A stretch of DNA of 5,408 nucleotides from Bacteroidota bacterium (GCA_021793635.1 JAJYSI010000265.1:1-5408), one strand, 5' to 3'. Shown: positions 1 through 5,408, numbered from the stretch's first letter. Made by a program: numbers and translations. The notes: a model not told the origin generated them from the letters alone.

Positions 1-40
1 ATGAGATGCCCAAGACGATGAATAATCTATTTATCATCAT
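1..40 (-). CDS. N-terminus of a probable exported protein, runs off the left edge
   Basis: Reading the minus strand from position 40 gives MMINRLFIVLGIS before the window ends. A short polar start with one arginine is followed by a hydrophobic run (LFIVLGI), which is how a signal peptide or lipoprotein leader begins. A purine-rich AAAGGAAGG lies about 9 bases upstream of the first ATG, a strong ribosome binding site for this window, where the other starts have poor ones. The gene follows the GH78-like pseudogene in the same direction after about 100 bases without a gene, so it may belong to the same polysaccharide-degradation cluster. Either of the two adjacent ATGs (40 or 37) could be the start. 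The product cannot be named from 13 residues. The start and export signal are moderately supported; membership of the cluster is inference. Confidence 0.6.
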   Translation of the reverse strand, partial: MMINRLFIVLGIS

Positions 41-49
41 TTGTAATTG

Positions 50-58
50 CCTTCCTTT
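50..58 (-). promoter_or_regulatory. Shine-Dalgarno sequence of the left-edge gene
   Basis: On the minus strand the bases AAAGGAAGG sit about 9 bases before ATG ATG at 40-35. This is a close match to the anti-Shine-Dalgarno core and is the main reason for calling a gene start here rather than non-coding sequence. Confidence 0.6.
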
Positions 59-141
59 GGTTTTGTATTAGATTAAATTATCATTTAAAAATTATAATGG
101 AGCTTATTTAAGCGCTGTTTTTCTGATTAAAACCGTCTTTC

Positions 142-1386
142 TTAATTTTTAAAGAGATTAAGTTTTGTACGGTTTATAATTTGTGCACTGTAACCATTTG
201 GTAGCTTTAGAGTATATTCTATAATATTTTTATTTTTTTTCCAACATAAACATATTTTTTCCCCTCCGGCTGCAATAGCGCCCTTACACTTTTTAAGTGA
301 GAGATCGGAAAAGACAATTTTGATTTTTTTGTTTTGATTATCTATTTGTCTGATTCCCAAAATATTTGAGTTTAATAAATGGGCTACGAAGGAGGTGAAC
401 CCGTGATTACAGCTGGCTCTTTTATTGTCATACGTATTTTCCCAGAGAGTACCCGTAGATGCGGCCATATCGTAAAAATATTTTTTTATCTCGGATGACA
501 ATTCCTTTTCATAATGATATCTCGCAAGCAATTCCAATCTCAACATTATCCCGACAAGTAAATTAGATTTATAAACTTTTGGCTAGATAATTTTATCATC
601 TCTTTCCGGTCCGAACTCATGCACAATTTTATTCCATAATTGAGGATAAATACGGGGATCGGCTAAATTAAAGAAAAAAGCATAATATTGACATGTTTCG
701 GATGTATTAGAAGTCCGCATTAATTCTCCATTGCTTTTTCTAATCGCATTATCAGCGAAAAATTTTCCGTTGAAGGATTCTTTTCTGATTAATCTTCTAA
801 TTTTCTTAGCTTTTAAAATAAATTTTTTCTCATTGTATAAATTTACCTGCTTTCTCAAGAGCAGCGGCACACAGCATATTTGTCGGGAAATTAACGCCTT
901 TCGTAAAATCGTTAGCTTTCGACCATTTTATAAAAACGGTTCCGTTAAGATTTTCCAAAAGTCCTTCTTTATTTTCGAAATGCTTAAAATAATTTAAGAG
1001 ATTATATACTTTTTTGTGATACGGTTGGATCATTCCTTCATCGTGGCTCCTTTTATAATAATCACTTAATTCGAGAACTAACCAAAGCGGCCAATTTGGT
1101 ATGAAACCGCCGCCTATAACGTCGGCAGGATAACATTCCGGAAGTATTCCTTTAGGCAGATCCGGAAAGGAATCGGGAAGCGCAAAATTTTCTAGAAAAT
1201 CTTTTTCAACTAAAGTGTTACCTGAAACTTCCGGAGCAACTTGTGCGGAAAATAACTGTCGCACAGCCATCCTCCTCTTTCTCTTGAAGGACAGTCGGCA
1301 AAAATATCAACCGAATTTTGCCGGAATGTTTGAACTGCCGCCGAATAAATTTCATTTAAGGAATCATCATCACATGAAAAGGAAAG
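142..1386 (-). pseudogene. GH78-like (alpha-L-rhamnosidase-type) six-hairpin glycosidase, 5'-truncated and broken
   Basis: This is the C-terminal half of an alpha/alpha-barrel glycosidase of the GH78 type, which would release terminal alpha-L-rhamnose or a related sugar from glycans. Three conserved blocks are visible. DCPSRERGGWLCDS at 1296-1255 carries the Asp, Glu and Asp expected of the GH78 active site. The block at about 960-850 contains WSKANDF and ends in ALEKAGKF. GTLWE (Glu codon 441-439) is followed by SCNHGF, and GTLWE supplies the second catalytic Glu of the family. A C-terminal beta-sandwich follows and ends at the TAA at 142. The gene is broken by one missing T in the T run at 1249-1252, one extra base near 839-844, and a TAG at 585-583 where a Tyr is expected (reading II*PKVYKSN). 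The first block is only seen when the frames are stitched together. The 5' end is cut at about 1380-1391, where insertion sequence DNA begins. The family is fairly sure; the exact substrate is not. Confidence 0.8.
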
Positions 1387-2586
1387 CATGTATTGACATA
1401 TTCGTTTCTATTTCAATATACTTTGGAACAGATAAAGCCATGAAACAAATTAGAACGTGAAGTCTAATCGGGTCTTCCTTAAAATGAAAAATAGGACGAG
1501 TCTTCAAATCATGTTTTGATATTCTATATGCTTGTTCGATTTTATAAAGTTGATGATAACGCTCAGTAACATGTTCGTTACTGAAAGTTTTTTCATCAAG
1601 ATTAGTATGATAACCTTTAATGCCAAGTAAGGTATTTGTTTTGTTAATGAGCTCAGAGTTCAATTCATTTTTTGCTTCTGTGGTTTTTATAAATTTTACC
1701 TTCTTTGATTTTCCGGGACTCTGAAGTATTTCCTTAGCCTTAGCAATTTGTTTGTCCATTTCATATTTATCTGCTGTTTTTAAGTTATCAATATTATCAG
1801 TGCTAATCATCGCAGCATCAGCTACTACCGTTAAATTCTTTATGTTGTGTTTTTCTTAAAGTCCTTTATGATTGGAATAAGAGTATGTCCTTCAAATGTG
1901 TTTCCCGGAAAAAGTTCATAAGCCACTGGAAATCCTTCTTTGTTAACAACCAAGCCAACTACAATTTGTGGTTGATTGGATTTATTGCCCTTAGAAAATC
2001 CAGTCTTACGAAAATCATCTGCTTTGAATGTTTCAAAATATAATGTGGTTACATCATAAAACACTATTGCAAAGTCAAAATCAAATTTCTTGACGGCAAA
2101 TTTAATCGTTAGCTCTTCTATCTTATTTTTCAATTTTAGCAGCTCCGGAAGCATTTGGTAAAGAGTTTGCCTCCGGTACTTTATGTTAAAATAGGTTTTC
2201 AATAGCTCAAGAGAGCGTAATTTTGAAGCTGGTTCGATAATGTGTATGGTAATTAAATCGTTAAGCAGTTTGTTTCCAAAACACGTGTAACCCAATCTTG
2301 CTTGCAGCTTGTATAACGTCTCATATAAAAATGTATACTGAAATCCTAAATATTCGAATTGCTCAAGCGAGATGAAACGTTCTTCTTGTTGGGTAAACAA
2401 GGGAATTTGTTTTGTTTGTTCGGTAATCCATCTTTCAGCATTATTCCAGAATATAATGACTTCATCTTTGTTATGGGTAAAGCCCATATGCTTGACGACT
2501 ACACGTTTACGGTTTTCATATTTTATTATTTGCACCGCAGCAATACTATCAGAGGTGGTCTTTACTTTACGTATATAATACTTCAT
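1387..2586 (-). pseudogene. IS1634-type DDE transposase, frameshifted and truncated
   Basis: This transposase would have cut and inserted its own element using an RNase H-fold DDE active site. The first part (2586-1840, 248 residues) begins MKYYIRKVKT, a typical IS1634-group start, and holds the first catalytic Asp at residue 178 in FYDVTTLYFE. Reading continues into the next part if one A is added to the run of five A at 1854-1850. This gives KKKHNIKNLTVVADAAM, with the second Asp at 1819-1817. The later part (from 1810) has the catalytic Glu in KIEQAYRISK, with Lys seven residues on as in the IS4 Y-R-E-K signature. KTAD runs directly into KYEMDK, so about 50 residues usually found there seem to be missing. 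The C-terminus is also lost: after ETNMSI, the codons giving HAFLFM and the stop at 1370 come from neighbouring GH78-like DNA. The protein is almost certainly inactive. Confidence 0.8.
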
Positions 2587-2663
2587 AGTTCGGAGGAGGG
2601 GGTAAGCCTGTTAGTGCGACAAATTGCTGTTTTTACCTCCGTAAGTTATTTAAAAACTACAAC
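1387..2663 (-). mobile_element. Degenerate IS1634-type (IS4 superfamily) insertion sequence
   Basis: This is a remnant element consisting of a decayed DDE transposase and some upstream sequence. The downstream end is lost: the transposase stops matching its family after ETNMSI (codons ending near 1391) and runs straight into GH78-like coding sequence by 1380. The right-hand boundary is uncertain and lies somewhere between the transposase start at 2586 and about 2730. No terminal inverted repeat pair or target duplication could be found by eye, as expected if one end has been deleted. The upstream leader holds CGGAGG at 2591-2596 and its inverse CCTCCG at 2636-2641, a weak inverted repeat of unknown meaning. 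The element sits between the end of the GH2 gene and the surviving part of the GH78-like gene, so it probably took part in the deletion that removed the 5' half of the latter. Confidence 0.7.
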
Positions 2664-2738
2664 TTAATTTTTAAAAATTTCCCCCGGACAAGTCAGAAGA
2701 GTGATAAAATTAAATTTTATTTTGCTTATTCTTTCCAT
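2664..2738 (-). other. Possible 5' stub of the GH78-like gene (signal peptide)
   Basis: A 24-codon reading frame, MERISKIKFNFITLLTC followed by PGEIFKN, starts 33 bases after the GH2 stop codon. GGATTAGGA just upstream could be a ribosome binding site. Two basic residues precede a hydrophobic stretch ending in Cys, which resembles the start of a bacterial lipoprotein leader, although Thr before the Cys is not the usual residue. The position is where the next gene of the cluster should begin, and the surviving GH78-like fragment beyond the insertion sequence lacks its N-terminus. The inference is that this is the lost gene's start and that the frame beyond about residue 17 is foreign or degraded. 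It could equally be a chance frame in AT-rich intergenic DNA. Confidence 0.25.
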
Positions 2739-2771
2739 TTCCTAATCCCGTGAAATAAAATTAATATAGTT

Positions 2772-3043
2772 TTATCTTTTTTTATGAAATAATAAGTTCT
2801 GTGGTATTTCGTTCTTTTCCATACCAGGTGCTTTCATATCTACTTTCAACCCACTTCCTCCTATCCCCTGGAAATAAGTTATTCGAATCGGATAATATCC
2901 TCGTGATAAAGCAATTTCTCCAGATTTTTCAATCATACCATGGACACCATTATTATCAATTAGTAAAGTATCACCAATATATAAGTTTGACCCATCATCC
3001 GAGTTTAAATAAAAAGTATATACCCTACTTTGTTTTATTAAAG
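2772..3043 (-). pseudogene. 3' end of the interrupted GH2 gene: second half of the PA14 domain
   Basis: This piece encodes 90 residues that continue the PA14 domain begun in the GH2 gene at 3700-3600. It contains VYTFYLNSDDGSNLYIGD, then a DNNG-H block, GYYPIRITYFQ and a GSGLKVDMKAPG stretch. It ends a few residues after QNLLF at the TAA at 2774-2772. PA14 is a beta-barrel module often attached to glycosidases as a carbohydrate-binding domain. The SDDGS and DNNG segments are typical of its Ca2+- or ligand-binding loops. The piece has no start codon or ribosome binding site of its own; the TTG at 3050 lies inside the insertion sequence. It is separated from its gene by the IS200-type element. 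Deleting 3599-3044 fuses it in frame, giving FSGF-TLIKQSRVYTFYL, the normal PA14 spacing. Confidence 0.85.
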
Positions 3044-3047
3044 TAAA
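3044..3047 (-). repeat. TTTA at the right end of the IS200-type element
   Basis: The minus strand reads TTG-TTTA-CTTTAATA at the junction. The same TTTA stands at 3603-3600 on the other side. It is read here as the right-end cleavage sequence of the element, with the cut after the final A. A four-base match alone could be chance; the support is that a single copy restores the PA14 frame and spacing. Confidence 0.55.
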
Positions 3048-3050
3048 CAA

Positions 3051-3071
3051 CTACCGGCTGTAAGCCGGTAG
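3051..3071 (-). repeat. Right-end tip hairpin of the IS200-type element
   Basis: CTACCGGCT and AGCCGGTAG form a perfect 9-bp stem with a 3-base loop, 7 bases from the proposed right tip. In the IS200/IS605 family TnpA binds such a subterminal hairpin on single-stranded DNA to position the cleavage site. It could also act as a transcription terminator for tnpA, though no clear U-tract follows it. Confidence 0.75.
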
Positions 3072-3101
3072 CTTTAGGTTCGTCTAAAGCCGACTTCGGC
3101 T
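3071..3101 (-). repeat. Two further overlapping inverted repeats next to the tnpA stop
   Basis: GCTTTAG (3071-3077) pairs perfectly with CTAAAGC (3084-3090) around a 6-base loop. AGCCG (3088-3092) pairs with CGGCT (3097-3101) around ACTT. The two structures share bases 3088-3090 and cannot form fully together, and the first shares base 3071 with the tip hairpin. They may give alternative folds of the right end or a terminator-like structure after tnpA. Confidence 0.5.
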
Positions 3102-3531
3102 AATCACTTATCCGAAAATCTTCGTCTTCTTTCTCAACATCCTGATTTTCTATATATTGCATTATTACCTCATCTGTTACGTTCCCTGAACTCGCTACAA
3201 AGTAGCCTCGAGCCCACACGTGTCTTCCCCAAAATTCCTTTTGTATGTTTTTGAACTCCTGTTGCAATTTTATGGATGTTTTCCCTTTTATTAGTTGTAC
3301 TATTTTACTTACTGATAGATGTGGTGGTGCCGATACAAAGATATGAACATGGTCTTTCGATACATGACCTTTGAGTATTTCTATATCATTTGCTTTGCTT
3401 ATTTCTCGTACTAGTTCGCGTACTCTTTCTGCTACTGCACCTACAATTACCTTCTTTCGATATTTCGTTATCCATACTATATGGTATTTTAGGTCATAGA
3501 CACTATGACTGCTTTTTCGATAATTCTCCAT
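3100..3531 (-). CDS. tnpA: IS200/IS605-family Y1 HUH transposase TnpA
   Basis: TnpA is a small dimeric single-strand DNA endonuclease that cuts and rejoins the element's ends through a phosphotyrosine intermediate. At 143 residues it has the family's usual length and looks complete. It starts MENYRKSSHSVYDLKYHIVW, the characteristic beta strand with YHIVW. The HUH metal-binding motif is HVH at residues 61-63 in KDHVHIFVSAPP. The catalytic Tyr is residue 126 in VIMQYIENQ, with Gln130 following as usual. KGKTS at 82-86 and the WGRHVWARGYF segment at 101-111 are also standard. The ATG lies 12 bases after the stop that truncates the GH2 protein, and no strong ribosome binding site is visible. Translation may therefore depend on transcription or translation running in from the GH2 gene. 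No tnpB is present. This is the only full-length, undamaged gene in the window. Confidence 0.95.
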   Translation of the reverse strand: MENYRKSSHSVYDLKYHIVWITKYRKKVIVGAVAERVRELVREISKANDIEILKGHVSKDHVHIFVSAPPHLSVSKIVQLIKGKTSIKLQQEFKNIQKEFWGRHVWARGYFVASSGNVTDEVIMQYIENQDVEKEDEDFRISD

Positions 3532-3543
3532 ATAGCTAATCTA

Positions 3544-5408
3544 CTAAAGTCTTCGCCTAAAGGCGAGGGTTTTTGCCCCCCAATCCCAGTTGGAGACAAT
3601 AAATCCGCTGAATGTTAATTCGAAATCACTTTCCCTCTTTGCCAAGTTGAGATTAATTTTTTCTGTTATCCCGGAAACAACAGGCTTAAGATTATTAAAA
3701 TCTTGAAGTGTTGACCAACGGTTTCCATTATTTTCATAATAATTATAATTTAATCCTTTAATAAGATTTTTAACCTTCTTTATGGATTGAGTAAGTTTTA
3801 TTTTTAGAAACTCTTTTTCACTGATCGAACTCGCTGAACCATCACTCCAGAAAGTTATTGATTTAACTGTTGTAGTCCGTTTCAGAATTAATGGCTTTGT
3901 GTAGATCATTGATGTGATGGAAGGTTCCGAACCGTCTAGTGTATATCGGATAATACCTTTGTTTGATGGGTCATTTAATTCAACTTTCAGCTTATCGAGA
4001 AAAGTCGAATTTCCATAAATAATGACAGGAGGTAAATATCCGGAATTTATCTTTGCAAGGAAATCCGCTCCCATTTTTACAATATCTCTATCATAAGTCA
4101 TTAATCCGTTTACCTCCACTTCCACGTCGGTCAGCTGTGTATATACTGCTGCAGACAAACCTTCTTTCTTAAGAAGCATCAACTTATAAATAAGATTAGA
4201 GTATGCATTCTGAAGTTCTGATGTGTTTTTAAAGTTAACATATCCCCAATTATCTTCCTCTTTCCATGTATGACCTTTTATGGGATATCCCAGTCCTCCG
4301 AATTCACCAAGCGCAACAGCGCGAGTGTTTTCTAATCTTGGTATATCCGGACCGGGATAGGCATGGATATCATGAATATCTCCAGCACCACGATCTACCC
4401 ATCCGCTTGATTGATCAACTAATCTGGATGGGTCAAGAAACTTAATATATTTTGCGACTCGTACTGCACGCCACTCTCCCCAGCCTTCATTAAAAGGTAC
4501 CCAAACTATTATGCTTGGGTGATCAATATGTTGATTAATCATTTGAGTCAATTCTTCCGTAAAATCATCTGCAGATTCTTTAGATCTTTGGATATCGGGT
4601 TGTCCTGGACTTATGGTAGAATCACCGCTAGGCATATCCTGCCACACCAGTAACCCCAATTTATCACACCAGTAATACCACCGTTCAGGTTCAACTTTTA
4701 CATGCTTACGGGCAAGATTAAATCCCATTTTTTTTATCATTTCAATATCGGATTTTAAGGCTTCATCGGAAGGGGCAGTGTAAAGTCCATCAGGCCACCA
4801 ACCCTGATCAAGCACACCCAACTCAAAAACAAATTTATTATTTAACATTATTCGTTCAATTCCTTCAGCATCTTTACCTATGGATATCTTTCTCATGCCA
4901 AAATAACTTCTCACCGAATCTAAAATTTCTCCTTTTTTATTACGTAGAATTATTTTCAAACCATATAAGTAAGGAGAATCCGGCGACCATAATTTTTCAT
5001 GGGGGACAGAAATATCGGCAGCCCCTCCGATTAACCATTTACCTTCAGATACTTCTTTATCACCATCAAAAACTATCCCCTCCAATTGAAAATATGTATG
5101 CGGCATATCTACACAATTAGCTGAAACCTGCACAATGCTTTTATCAATATTAGGGATAATCTTAATACCTCCAATATAAATTTCCGGAACTGGTTCGATC
5201 CAAACAGTCTGCCATATTCCAGTCACAGAAGTATACATTATACCCCCTGGATTTTGTACTTGTTTTCCGCGTGGTTGAAATCCTTTATCAGTCGGATCCC
5301 AAACAGACACTATAACTTCTTGTTTACCAGTTTTATTAATATATGGCGTAATATCAAAACTAAAGTGATCATATCCGCCTTTGTGTTCAACAAGAGAATG
5401 CCCGTTAA
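3544..5408 (-). CDS. Glycoside hydrolase family 2 enzyme with CHB_HEX and interrupted PA14 module, 5'-partial
   Basis: This is a retaining beta-glycosidase (beta-galactosidase, beta-mannosidase or beta-glucuronidase type), probably exported and acting on complex polysaccharide. The frame is open to the window edge, so roughly the first 110-140 residues, including any signal peptide, are missing. In order, with residue 1 taken at 5310, it shows the end of the GH2 sugar-binding jelly roll (HKGGYDHFSFDIT upstream of residue 1; TGIWQTVWIEPV at 30-41) and an Ig-like domain (about 45-143). The TIM barrel (about 150-420) has acid/base Glu275 in FNEGWGEW and nucleophile Glu336 in LGEFGG. A CHB_HEX-type beta domain (about 425-503, IRYTLDGSEPS) and the first half of a PA14 domain (about 518-570) follow. 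After Phe570 the IS200-type element supplies 18 foreign residues and a stop at 3544. The catalytic part appears intact, so a shortened enzyme may still work. The substrate cannot be fixed from sequence; the GH78-like neighbour hints at a rhamnose-containing glycan. Confidence 0.9.
   Translation of the reverse strand, partial: NGHSLVEHKGGYDHFSFDITPYINKTGKQEVIVSVWDPTDKGFQPRGKQVQNPGGIMYTSVTGIWQTVWIEPVPEIYIGGIKIIPNIDKSIVQVSANCVDMPHTYFQLEGIVFDGDKEVSEGKWLIGGAADISVPHEKLWSPDSPYLYGLKIILRNKKGEILDSVRSYFGMRKISIGKDAEGIERIMLNNKFVFELGVLDQGWWPDGLYTAPSDEALKSDIEMIKKMGFNLARKHVKVEPERWYYWCDKLGLLVWQDMPSGDSTISPGQPDIQRSKESADDFTEELTQMINQHIDHPSIIVWVPFNEGWGEWRAVRVAKYIKFLDPSRLVDQSSGWVDRGAGDIHDIHAYPGPDIPRLENTRAVALGEFGGLGYPIKGHTWKEEDNWGYVNFKNTSELQNAYSNLIYKLMLLKKEGLSAAVYTQLTDVEVEVNGLMTYDRDIVKMGADFLAKINSGYLPPVIIYGNSTFLDKLKVELNDPSNKGIIRYTLDGSEPSITSMIYTKPLILKRTTTVKSITFWSDGSASSISEKEFLKIKLTQSIKKVKNLIKGLNYNYYENNGNRWSTLQDFNNLKPVVSGITEKINLNLAKRESDFELTFSGFIVSNWDWGAKTLAFRRRL
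3553..3566 (-). repeat. Left-end hairpin of the IS200-type element
   Basis: On the minus strand TCGCC-TTTA-GGCGA forms a 5-bp stem with a TTTA loop. It lies between the left tip and tnpA, where the family carries its left-end TnpA-binding hairpin. The loop sequence equals the proposed TTTA cleavage site, which may be chance. Confidence 0.55.
3578..3595 (-). repeat. Possible second left-end hairpin close to the tip
   Basis: On the minus strand CTCCAA (3595-3590) can pair with TTGGGG (3583-3578) around CTGGGA, with one G-T pair. It starts 4 bases from the proposed left tip. Its position mirrors the right tip hairpin, but the stem is weak and the G-rich stretch allows other pairings. Confidence 0.35.
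3600..3603 (-). repeat. TTTA target/cleavage sequence at the left end of the IS200-type element
   Basis: The minus strand reads GGA-TTTA-TTGTC at the junction, with GGA TTT being Gly-Phe of the PA14 domain. In this family the short left cleavage sequence belongs to the target and stays behind on excision. It matches the TTTA that closes the right end at 3047-3044. Confidence 0.55.

Larger units (their letters stand above)
3044..3599 (-). mobile_element. Compact IS200/IS605-type insertion sequence inside the GH2 gene
   Basis: This 556-base element has a single tnpA and subterminal hairpins instead of terminal inverted repeats, as expected for single-strand 'peel and paste' transposition. There is no tnpB. 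The ends were placed by reconstructing the interrupted PA14 domain: TTTA occurs at both borders (3603-3600 and 3047-3044), and keeping a single copy restores the reading frame and spacing. IS200/IS605 elements make no target duplication; a short cleavage sequence flanks the left end and a similar one closes the right end, which fits TTTA in both places. At the left end, hairpins lie at 3595-3578 and 3566-3553. At the right end, a perfect 9-bp stem lies at 3051-3071. The exact boundary may shift by a base or two. Element identity is strong; the border assignment is well supported inference. Confidence 0.88.

Noticed and set aside
100..116. Possible terminator hairpin GCTTATTTAAGC after the GH78-like pseudogene
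   Set aside because: The stem is only 4-5 AT-rich pairs and no convincing T run follows on the coding strand.
731..997. 88-residue open frame on the plus strand
   Set aside because: It lies opposite conserved GH78-like coding sequence and its translation is low-complexity Phe/Leu/Lys without family features; it is an antisense shadow.
1215..1460. 81-residue open frame on the plus strand
   Set aside because: It is antisense to the DCPSRERGGWLCDS region and spans the junction between the insertion sequence and the pseudogene; no sign of a real gene.
2359..2667. Overlapping plus-strand open frames opposite the transposase start
   Set aside because: They are antisense to the well-supported IS1634-type N-terminus and have no recognisable motif or ribosome binding site.
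1370..2700. Search for terminal inverted repeats and target duplication of the IS1634-type element
   Set aside because: No convincing matching pair was found by eye; one end is deleted, so none is expected.
2801..3046. 81-residue plus-strand open frame
   Set aside because: It is antisense to the conserved PA14 segment; the minus-strand reading explains the sequence.
3045..3050. TTG at 3050 as a start codon for a separate PA14 protein
   Set aside because: The codon belongs to the IS200-type element's right end, has no ribosome binding site, and the remaining protein would be half a domain; it is the 3' fragment of the GH2 gene.
3050..3101. CRISPR-like or regulatory RNA reading of the closely spaced inverted repeats
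   Set aside because: The repeats differ in sequence and lie inside the insertion sequence's right end, where subterminal hairpins of IS200/IS605 elements explain them.
5308..5310. GTG at 5310 as the start of the GH2 gene
   Set aside because: The frame stays open to the window edge and the 32 upstream codons encode conserved GH2 jelly-roll sequence (HKGGYDHFSFDIT), so the true start lies outside the window.

Overview
This is an AT-rich window from a bacterium that degrades polysaccharides, most likely a member of the Bacteroidota or a related lineage. That assignment is inferred from the GH2 enzyme carrying CHB_HEX and PA14 modules, its tandem glycoside hydrolase neighbours, weak ribosome binding sites and the types of insertion sequence present. 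All recognisable genes lie on the minus strand, so the order of transcription runs from high to low coordinates.

Layout, in the direction of transcription. (1) 5408 to 3600 holds a large glycoside hydrolase family 2 (GH2) gene that starts outside the window; its catalytic barrel is intact. (2) 3599 to 3044 is a compact IS200/IS605-type insertion sequence with an intact tnpA, inserted inside the gene's C-terminal PA14 domain. (3) 3043 to 2772 is the rest of the PA14 domain and the original GH2 stop codon. Joining 3600 directly to 3043 restores the reading frame and the normal PA14 spacing. (4) 2738 to 2664 is a short reading frame that may be the stub of the next gene's signal peptide. (5) About 2663 to 1387 is a damaged IS1634-type (IS4 superfamily) element whose transposase has a frameshift, an apparent internal deletion and a missing C-terminus. 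(6) 1386 to 142 is the C-terminal part of a GH78-like (alpha-L-rhamnosidase-type) gene, broken by two frameshifts and one nonsense codon. (7) 40 to 1 is the start of another gene with a good Shine-Dalgarno sequence and a signal-peptide-like N-terminus, running off the left edge.

Taken together this looks like part of a polysaccharide utilisation locus: two exported glycosidases in tandem and the start of a third probably exported protein. It has been damaged by two unrelated insertion sequences and by point lesions. The only complete and apparently functional gene is the IS200-type tnpA. The GH2 enzyme may still be made as a protein lacking its complete PA14 module. I saw no tRNA, rRNA, CRISPR array, defence system or other clearly new system. 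The most informative features are the reconstructable insertions and lesions. Some of the frameshifts fall in homopolymer runs and could be sequencing errors.
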